NCBI RefSeq assembly: GCF_008704995.1
Contig: NZ_CP023747.1
Span: 3,808,501 to 3,872,500 of the forward strand
Reading direction: 5' to 3'
Length of the DNA: 64,000 bases
Origin: Streptomyces nodosus
GTDB taxonomy: Bacteria > Actinomycetota > Actinomycetes > Streptomycetales > Streptomycetaceae
Each line of letters starts with the position of its first letter. Position 1 is the stretch's first letter. The notes under the pieces were generated by a model that was not told the DNA's origin, made no database searches, and worked only from the letters and a program-made list of their open reading frames with translations. A program made the translations under genes and the position numbers. This document shows, piece after piece, positions 53,706 to 64,000 of this stretch.

Positions 53706-54235
53706 GCACCGACGATCCCGCCCCCGAGAAGGCCCCCGAGCTGTCGGGCGTGGACCTCGCGCGGGTGGCGCTCAGGGCCGCGAAGGAACAGGCACGCGCC
53801 CGGGGGGACGCCGCGCAGCAGAAGAGGCAGGCGCGGCGCGGCGGCCTGCGCTCCGGTGCCCGTGCCGACCGCCGTGACCCCATGGCGCTCGGCGCGGCCA
53901 TCAACCGGCTGATCACCGAGCGCGGTTGGGAGACCCCGGCGGCGGTGGGCGGCGTGATGGGCCGCTGGCCGCAGATCGTCGGCGAGGACCTCGCCCGGCA
54001 CTGCGTACCCCAGCGCTATGACGAGGACGACCGCGTCCTGACCGTCGGCTGCGACTCCACGGCCTGGGCGACCCAGCTGCGGCTGCTGGCCCCGCAACTG
54101 GTCGCGCGCCTGAACGAGGACCTCGGGCACGGCACCGTGCGGCTGATCAAGGTCCAGGGTCCCGGCGGCCCGGTCCGCCGCTTCGGCCCGCTGCGCGCCC
54201 CCGGGAGCACGGGTCCGGGGGACACCTACGGGTGA
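53702..54235 (+). CDS. dciA: DciA-type (DUF721) helicase-loading protein
   Basis: The 177-residue protein has a charged N-terminus ([19 protein letters not shown]) and the DUF721 core [37 protein letters not shown] and [20 protein letters not shown]. DciA proteins recruit or load DnaB in bacteria without DnaC; the counterpart Rv0004 is next to recF in M. tuberculosis. The start ATGA overlaps the recF stop. Its binding partner dnaB lies in this same window. Confidence 0.9.
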   Translation: MSTDDPAPEKAPELSGVDLARVALRAAKEQARARGDAAQQKRQARRGGLRSGARADRRDPMALGAAINRLITERGWETPAAVGGVMGRWPQIVGEDLARHCVPQRYDEDDRVLTVGCDSTAWATQLRLLAPQLVARLNEDLGHGTVRLIKVQGPGGPVRRFGPLRAPGSTGPGDTYG

Positions 54236-56698
<2,463 letters not shown>

Positions 56699-56740
56699 GT
56701 CGGTCTCAGCTGACCGCACCAGGAAGGATCTTGACCAGCA

Positions 56741-59338
<2,598 letters not shown>

Positions 59339-59356
59339 CACGAGGAGTGAGTCAGC

Positions 59357-60082
59357 GTGAGCGGAGCCACGGGCGCCGGATCGACCGATACGCAAACGGA
59401 CGGCGGCGGCCGTGGCTCCGCCACGGACTCGGCCCACTCCCATGAGTCTCATGGATCCCAGGGGGGAACTGTGACGGACACCCGAGGCCCGGGGGCCCGG
59501 CATCAGACGACGGGAGCGGGACCGACCGCTCCCCAGACCGGTACGCCCGTGCCGGGTGCGCAGCAGGCCACGGTCCCGGAGCCCACCTCCCCCCTGCCGG
59601 GGGAGCGCGGGCCCCAGCAGCCGGCGGGGCCCTACCACCCGCCGCAGGCGTACCAGACGCAGCCGGCGGGCTCCGTACGCAAGCCCCGCACCGGCGCGAG
59701 CACCACCCCGCGCACCCGCAAGGCGCGGCTGCGGGTGTCGAAGGCCGACCCCTGGTCGGTGATGAAGGTCAGCTTCCTGCTCTCCGTCGCGCTTGGTATT
59801 TGTACCGTCGTCGCGTCGGCGGTGCTGTGGATGGTCATGGACGCGATGGGTGTGTTCTCGACGGTCGGCAGCACACTGGCCGAGGCCACCGGCTCCAACG
59901 AGTCGAACGGCTTCGACCTCCAGTCGTTCCTGTCGCTGCCGCGCGTACTGACCTTCGCGGCGGTGATCGCGGTCATCGACGTCATCCTGGCGACCGCGCT
60001 GGCGACCCTCGGCGCGTTCATCTACAACATCTCCGCGGGCTTCGTGGGCGGCGTCGAACTGACGCTGGCGGAGGACGAGTAG
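59357..60082 (+). CDS. DUF3566 membrane protein
   Basis: The 241-residue protein has about 120 residues of Pro/Gly/Thr-rich disorder, then the DUF3566 domain (LRVSKADPWSVMKVSFLLSV with SKVDPWS-like core) and two membrane helices (about residues 132-158 and 192-216). Function is unknown, but the gene follows gyrA in most actinobacteria (Rv0007 in M. tuberculosis). It starts at GTG 59357, 18 bases after gyrA, so it is probably part of the gyrBA operon. Confidence 0.87.
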   Translation: MSGATGAGSTDTQTDGGGRGSATDSAHSHESHGSQGGTVTDTRGPGARHQTTGAGPTAPQTGTPVPGAQQATVPEPTSPLPGERGPQQPAGPYHPPQAYQTQPAGSVRKPRTGASTTPRTRKARLRVSKADPWSVMKVSFLLSVALGICTVVASAVLWMVMDAMGVFSTVGSTLAEATGSNESNGFDLQSFLSLPRVLTFAAVIAVIDVILATALATLGAFIYNISAGFVGGVELTLAEDE

Positions 60083-60166
60083 GCCTCGTCCCGGGAGCGC
60101 CCGAGAGACCCCTCGGGCGCCCTCACCGAGGCACGGCGGCGCGCCCCACCGGCGCGCGGCCGACGA

Positions 60167-60197
60167 AAGAGCGCATCCCCGACAGGGATGCGCTCTT
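60167..60197 (+). terminator. Terminator of the gyrBA-DUF3566 operon, tRNA-like arm
   Basis: AAGAGCGCATCCC (60167-60179) pairs with GGGATGCGCTCTT (60185-60197) across CGACA. The stretch 60168-60190 is 20/23 identical to the D/anticodon-arm stretch of the tRNA-Ile gene that follows (60349-60371). Confidence 0.82.
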
Positions 60198-60258
60198 CTG
60201 CGTCCGGGCGACCGCAACGGTCCGACAGAGCGGGGAGGCCACGGCCCCGGTATCGATT

Positions 60259-60287
60259 TTGGGACTTCCCACGTCGTGCGCTAATCT
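60259..60287 (+). promoter_or_regulatory. tRNA-Ile promoter
   Basis: TTGGGA (60259-60264) and TAATCT (60282-60287) are 17 bases apart, a vegetative-type promoter about 40 bases before the tRNA. Confidence 0.6.
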
Positions 60288-60327
60288 TCAGGAGTCAGCG
60301 CGCGGGACATACACCGCAGAGCGCGGC

Positions 60328-60404
60328 GGGGCTATAGCTCAGTTGGTTAGAGCGCATCCCTGATAAGGATGAGGCCACAGGTTCAAATCCTGTTAGCCCC
60401 ACCA
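60328..60404 (+). tRNA. tRNA-Ile (GAT), CCA encoded
   Basis: The 77-base gene folds as a full cloverleaf. The acceptor GGGGCTA pairs with TAGCCCC, the D arm is GCTC/GAGC, the anticodon stem is CATCC/GGATG around CTGATAA (anticodon GAT), and the T arm is ACAGG-TTCAAAT-CCTGT. 3' CCA is encoded. Its place after gyrA is the conserved actinobacterial position. Confidence 0.98.
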
Positions 60405-60410
60405 GCGAGA

Positions 60411-60443
60411 AGGCCCCCGGACCATTTGGTCCGGGGGCCTTTG
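60411..60443 (+). terminator. Terminator after tRNA-Ile
   Basis: AGGCCCCCGGACCA (60411-60424) and TGGTCCGGGGGCCT (60427-60440) are perfect complements followed by TTT. Confidence 0.9.
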
Positions 60444-60615
60444 ACATCTACAGCTGACATCAGCCGATCAGTGGATCTTCCAGAAGCTCGGCGAGCAGAC
60501 CAACCGCTTCCCGCTCACGGGCGCAGAACCCGGGCATCGGGACACCGCCTGTGAGGACCAGGCCGACGCCCTTCTCCCGCTGTACCCGCCTTCTATGCTT
60601 CGGGCCGGGGGTGTC

Positions 60616-60810
60616 ATGACCGATCGAGACTGGTACGACGACAGCGACTACGAGAGCGCAGTCGAGCGAGCCAAGCGGATGACTCGGGTGGGCTGGGCAG
60701 CGATTGTGGGCGCGACGGTGCTGATGGTCGTTGCCGCGATTACTGCCGTCGTTGTCCTCTTCGCTGCCTTCCTCGGGATGGTTTACATCCTGACGCTTAG
60801 CGACCGCTAG
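60616..60810 (+). CDS. Small conserved-type membrane protein
   Basis: The 64-residue protein has a charged start (MTDRDWYDDSDYESAVERAK) then a helix covering about residues 29-60 (GWAAIVGATVLMVVAAITAV and VVLFAAFLGMVYIL). It starts at ATG 60616 with a G-rich site directly upstream. No domain is recognised. Confidence 0.65.
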   Translation: MTDRDWYDDSDYESAVERAKRMTRVGWAAIVGATVLMVVAAITAVVVLFAAFLGMVYILTLSDR

Positions 60811-61057
60811 CACGTCACCGAGCTTGTCAGGAGTGCCCTGTTGATGTGACACCAATGCCTGACACCGACAGGTACGGACGGCAGCGATCAATCTCGGAGC
60901 CCAGCGAACGTTGAGGCGAGGTGAGAGCCTGTTCAGCCACGATCTTCCCTACGAGAGAGAGCGTCTCCCCAGGTGGGAGGCGCTTTTTTCGTGCCACTCG
61001 GGCGTGGGGACGGAAGCGGTTCGCATAGATCGCATGGTCTCGGGTAGCCGCGCGGCC
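60811..61057. other. Leader region of the ehu operon
   Basis: The 247-base gap holds an imperfect long-range dyad (TGTCAGG at 60825-60831, CCTGACA at 60858-60864) and a hairpin with a run of six T (listed separately). No ORF is supported here. It may be an attenuated leader or contain a small RNA. Confidence 0.4.
60961..60989 (+). terminator. Intrinsic terminator with T-run upstream of ehuB
   Basis: GCGTCTCCC (60961-60969) and GGGAGGCGC (60975-60983) form a 9-bp stem with one G-U pair, followed immediately by TTTTTT. A T-run terminator is unusual for Streptomyces and it lies inside the leader of the ehu operon. Confidence 0.8.
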
Positions 61058-61963
61058 ATGGTTCGACCACGGACGAATGACGCACGCAAACCCGGAACCA
61101 CCAGACGGTCGCTGCTGGGCGGTGTCGCCGCGTTCGGTGTGCTGGGTGCCGCCGGTTGCAGTCGGGTGGCCACGGCCTCGACGACGCGGGGCGGTGATCT
61201 GCTCGGCCGGCTCAAGGCGCAGGGCGTCGTCCGCCTCGGCATCGCCGGCGAGATCCCCTTCGGCTATATCGACCGGAACGGCGACCTCACCGGTGAGGCC
61301 CCGGAGCTGGCGAAGGTCATCTTCAGGCGGCTCGGTGTCGACCGTGTCCAGCCCGTGCCGACCGAGTTCGGCTCGCTCATTCCCGGACTGAACTCACAGC
61401 AGTTCGACGTCGTCTCCGCCGGGATGTACATCAACCCGGAGCGCTGTCGGCAGGTCGTCTTCTCCGACCCCGACTACCAGATGCTCGACTCCTTCATCGT
61501 GCGCAAGGGGAATCCGAAGGGGCTGCACACCTATCGGGACGTCGTGGAGAAGAAGGCGAAGTTCGCCACCGGGACCGGATACGCCGAGATCGAGTACGCC
61601 GTGGCGGCCGGTTACCGGCAGAGCGACATCCTGATCGTCCCCGACCAGGTGGCCGGGCTGAACGCCGTCGAGGCCGGGCGCGCCGATGTGTTCGCCGGGA
61701 CCGCGCTCACCACCCGCGAGGTGGTCAAGAAGTCCCGCACGGCGGAGGCCACCGAGCCTTTCGCTCCCCTGGTGAAGGGCAGACCGCACGTCGACGGCGG
61801 CGGCTTCGCGTTCCGGCCCACCGAGACGGGACTGCGGGACGCCTTCAACGCCGAGCTGAAGAAGATGAAGGAGAGCGGCGAGCTCCTCCGCATTCTGCGT
61901 CCGTTCGGCTTCACCCGGGCCGAGATGACCGACATGACGGCGAAGGAGCTGTGCCGCGGATGA
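61058..61963 (+). CDS. ehuB: Ectoine/amino-acid ABC transporter substrate-binding lipoprotein (EhuB-like)
   Basis: The 301-residue protein has a twin-Arg-containing lipoprotein signal (RRSLLGGVAAFGVLGAAGC with lipobox Cys at about residue 34). A family 3 solute-binding domain follows (IAGEIPFGYIDRNGDLTGEA and AGMYINPERCRQVVFSDPDY). It is very close to proteins named EhuB, which bind ectoine or hydroxyectoine, but family 3 also includes polar-amino-acid binders. ATG 61058 lacks a good site; ATG 61034 is an alternative. ehuC overlaps its stop. Confidence 0.85.
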   Translation: MVRPRTNDARKPGTTRRSLLGGVAAFGVLGAAGCSRVATASTTRGGDLLGRLKAQGVVRLGIAGEIPFGYIDRNGDLTGEAPELAKVIFRRLGVDRVQPVPTEFGSLIPGLNSQQFDVVSAGMYINPERCRQVVFSDPDYQMLDSFIVRKGNPKGLHTYRDVVEKKAKFATGTGYAEIEYAVAAGYRQSDILIVPDQVAGLNAVEAGRADVFAGTALTTREVVKKSRTAEATEPFAPLVKGRPHVDGGGFAFRPTETGLRDAFNAELKKMKESGELLRILRPFGFTRAEMTDMTAKELCRG

Positions 61964-62670
61964 CCCCGGGACTCTGGGAACTCGTACTGAAGGGTGTCTG
62001 GACCACCGTCCAGCTCCTGGTGTTCAGCGGGCTGCTCGCGGCGGCCGTCTCCTTCGCCGTCGGTATCGCGCGCACTCACCGGCGCTGGGCCGTCCGCTTT
62101 CTCGCGGGCTGCTACACGGAGGTGTTCCGTGGCACCTCGGCCCTGATCATGATCTTCTGGGTGTTCTTCGTGCTGCCCCTCGCCTTCGGCTGGCAGCTGG
62201 TGCCGATGTGGGCGGGCACCCTCGCTTTGGGGCTGACGTACGGGGCGTACGGCGCCGAGATCGTGCGCGGGGCTCTGAACGCCGTCGACCCGGCGCAGCG
62301 CGAGGGCGGGACGGCGCTGGGCTTCACCCCGTGGCAGCAGATGCGGAAGATCCTTCTGCCGCAGGCGGTGCCGGAGATGATCCCGCCGTTCTCCAATCTG
62401 CTGGTCGAACTGCTCAAGGGCACCGCGCTGGTCTCCGTGATGGGCATGGGCGACCTGGCGTTCAGCGGCAATCTGGTGCGGCTCGCGCTCCAGGAGAGCG
62501 CGCAGATCTACACCTACATCCTGCTCGTCTACTTCGTGATCGCCTTTCTGCTGACCCGGCTGATGCGGGGGCTCGAACACCGGCTCAAGGCCGCGGCCGG
62601 GAAGGTGCCAGGGCCTGCGCTGCCGGTACGGCGGTCCGGTGCGAGCACGGTCGGGGGTGGCGCCTCGTGA
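61960..62670 (+). CDS. ehuC: ABC transporter permease (EhuC-like)
   Basis: The 236-residue HisMQ-type permease has about five helices and the EAA loop with GGTALGFTPWQQMRKILLPQ split by A-x3-G-type spacing. RGTSALIMIFWVFFVLPLAF is the conserved helix before it. It starts ATGA over the ehuB stop, so it is coupled. Partner of the EhuD-like permease. Confidence 0.87.
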   Translation: MTPGLWELVLKGVWTTVQLLVFSGLLAAAVSFAVGIARTHRRWAVRFLAGCYTEVFRGTSALIMIFWVFFVLPLAFGWQLVPMWAGTLALGLTYGAYGAEIVRGALNAVDPAQREGGTALGFTPWQQMRKILLPQAVPEMIPPFSNLLVELLKGTALVSVMGMGDLAFSGNLVRLALQESAQIYTYILLVYFVIAFLLTRLMRGLEHRLKAAAGKVPGPALPVRRSGASTVGGGAS

Positions 62671-63353
62671 CGTGGGACTGGGGCGCCGTACGCGATTTCC
62701 TGCCGCACTTCTGGGACGGACTGCTCGTCACCCTCCAGGCGCTGGTCCTCGGCTCGCTGATCTCCTTCGCCCTCGGGCTGGTGTGGGCGCTGCTGCTGCA
62801 TACGCCGGCCCGCCCCCATGCCCCGTCGGGCGCGCGCCGGTGGTACGCCCTGGTGCGCTGGCCGGTGGCGCTGGTGACCGAGTTCATTCGTGACACCCCG
62901 CTGCTGGTGCAGCTCTTCTTCCTCTTCTATGTGCTTCCCGAGTGGGGGCTGACCCTGTCCGCGCTGACCACCGGTGTCATCGCGATCGGGCTGCACTACT
63001 CGACGTACACGATGCAGGTCTACCGCGCCGGCATCGAGGCCGTGCCCGCCGGCCAGTGGGAGGCGGCCGCCGCGCTGAGCCTGCCGCCCCGGCGCGCCTG
63101 GACCGCGGTGATCCTGCCGCAGGCGATCCGCCGGGTCGTACCGGCGCTCGGCAACTATGTGATCGCGATGCTCAAGGACACGCCGATGCTGATGACGATC
63201 ACCGTCCTCGACATGCTCGGTGAGGCGCGGCTCTTCTCCCAGCAGCACTTCCAGTTCACCGAGCCGCTCACCGTCATCGGTGTGGCCTTCGTGCTCATCT
63301 CCTGTCCCGCCTCCCTCCTCCTGCGAGCCCTGGAGCGACGCCTTGTCCGCTGA
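62667..63353 (+). CDS. ehuD: ABC transporter permease (EhuD-like)
   Basis: The 228-residue permease has the family EAA loop AGQWEAAAALSLPPRRAWTA and LPQAIRRVVPALGNYVIAML, and TEFIRDTPLLVQLFFLFYVL at the N-terminal side. GTGA overlaps the ehuC stop. It forms the membrane pore with ehuC. Confidence 0.87.
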   Translation: MTWDWGAVRDFLPHFWDGLLVTLQALVLGSLISFALGLVWALLLHTPARPHAPSGARRWYALVRWPVALVTEFIRDTPLLVQLFFLFYVLPEWGLTLSALTTGVIAIGLHYSTYTMQVYRAGIEAVPAGQWEAAAALSLPPRRAWTAVILPQAIRRVVPALGNYVIAMLKDTPMLMTITVLDMLGEARLFSQQHFQFTEPLTVIGVAFVLISCPASLLLRALERRLVR

Positions 63354-64000
63354 CACCCCCCTGATGAAGGAACCCGACGCCCGCACCGGCCCGCCGGCGG
63401 CCGACGGCGAGCTGATCCGCTTCGACCAGGTCACCAAGCGCTTCGGCGACCACACGGTCCTCGACCGGCTCGACTTCTCGGTGGACGCGGGCAGACATGT
63501 CACGCTGATCGGCCCCTCGGGCTCCGGCAAGACGACGATCCTGCGGCTGCTGATGACCCTGGCCACGCCCGACGAGGGCACCATCACCGTGGGCGGGCAG
63601 CGGCTCTTCCCGGCCGGCGAGAAACAGGTCCGGGAGATCCGCAAGAACATCGGGATGGTCTTCCAGCAGTTCAACCTGTTTCCGAACATGAGGGTGCTGC
63701 GGAACATCACCGAGGCGCCGGTCACCGTCCTCGGCCTCTCGAAGGACGAGGCGGAGCAGCGGGCGCGCGAGCTGCTTGACCTGGTCGGGCTCGGCGAGCA
63801 CCTCGACAAGTACCCGAGCCAGCTCTCCGGCGGGCAGCAGCAGCGCGTCGCGATCGCCCGGGCGCTGGCGATGCGCCCGCAGGTGCTGCTGCTCGACGAG
63901 GTGACGTCCGCGCTCGACCCGGAGCTGGTCGCCGGAGTCCTCGATGTCCTGCGTGACATCGCCCACACCACGGACATCACGATGCTCTGTGTCACCCATG
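63343..64000 (+). CDS. ehuA: ABC transporter ATP-binding protein (EhuA-like; 3' end outside window)
   Basis: About 219 residues are visible before the window ends. Walker A GPSGSGKTTI, the Q loop VFQQFNLFPN, signature LSGGQQQRVAIARALAM and Walker B VLLLDEVTSALDPE are all present, and the visible end is at the H-loop (VTH). The start was taken at TTG 63343 (MSADTPLM), preceded by GGAG; ATG 63364 is alternative. Start overlaps the ehuD stop by 11 bases. Confidence 0.88.
   Translation, partial: MSADTPLMKEPDARTGPPAADGELIRFDQVTKRFGDHTVLDRLDFSVDAGRHVTLIGPSGSGKTTILRLLMTLATPDEGTITVGGQRLFPAGEKQVREIRKNIGMVFQQFNLFPNMRVLRNITEAPVTVLGLSKDEAEQRARELLDLVGLGEHLDKYPSQLSGGQQQRVAIARALAMRPQVLLLDEVTSALDPELVAGVLDVLRDIAHTTDITMLCVTH

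Overview
The window is a 64 kb piece of a Streptomyces chromosome spanning the replication origin. It has very high GC with strong third-position GC bias and many GTG or TTG starts. The genus is indicated by the sporulation pair ssgR-ssgA, a dense array of 14-bp parS sites (GTTTCACGTGAAAC), and the order rpmH-dnaA-oriC-dnaN-gnd-recF-dciA-gyrB-gyrA. No mobile element, CRISPR array, restriction system or biosynthetic cluster was seen. Nearly everything is core genome.

Layout from left to right. (1) 1-12 kb, accessory and regulatory genes: a truncated YibE/F membrane protein, ssgA and ssgR, small membrane proteins, a cupin, ptpA coupled to a cystathionine gamma-lyase, LysR, NUDIX, two GNATs, MarR, a beta-lactamase-fold hydrolase and TetR. 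(2) 12-20 kb: dnaB, a MATE exporter, the rpsF-ssb-rpsR-rplI operon, femX and an alanine-racemase-like gene. (3) 20-30 kb: a GT87-type membrane glycosyltransferase, a bifunctional class A PBP, PadR, ino1, an MFS transporter and a CCA-adding-type nucleotidyltransferase. (4) 30-40 kb: a block syntenic with Mycobacterium tuberculosis Rv3909-Rv3914, namely a DUF6049 protein, murJ, a pseudokinase, sigM, rsmA, and trxB-trxA behind a SigR-type promoter. (5) 40.5-47 kb: parB-parA, rsmG, a jag-like gene, yidC, yidD, rnpA and rpmH, all transcribed away from oriC. (6) 47-60.4 kb: dnaA, oriC with about 20 DnaA-box-like 9-mers, dnaN, gnd, recF, dciA, gyrB, gyrA, a DUF3566 protein and tRNA-Ile. (7) 60.6-64 kb: a small membrane protein and an ehuBCDA-type ectoine/amino-acid ABC importer cut by the right edge.

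The genes form three linked modules. Replication initiation and segregation comprise dnaA, dnaN, recF, dciA, dnaB, ssb, gyrBA, parAB and the parS array. Envelope synthesis comprises murJ, the pseudokinase, the PBP, femX, yidCD and ssgA. Redox and envelope stress control comprises sigM/rsmA and trxBA.

The most notable signals are non-coding. Nine perfect and two one-mismatch parS sites all lie left of oriC. Several are nested at the centre of long palindromes between convergent genes, where the same DNA could act as terminator and centromere. Others lie inside coding sequence or overlap the parA start. DnaA-box-like 9-mers also occur upstream of dnaB and inside parA, and a terminator near tRNA-Ile resembles the tRNA anticodon arm. 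I did not find a clearly new multi-gene system. The findings are regulatory and architectural.
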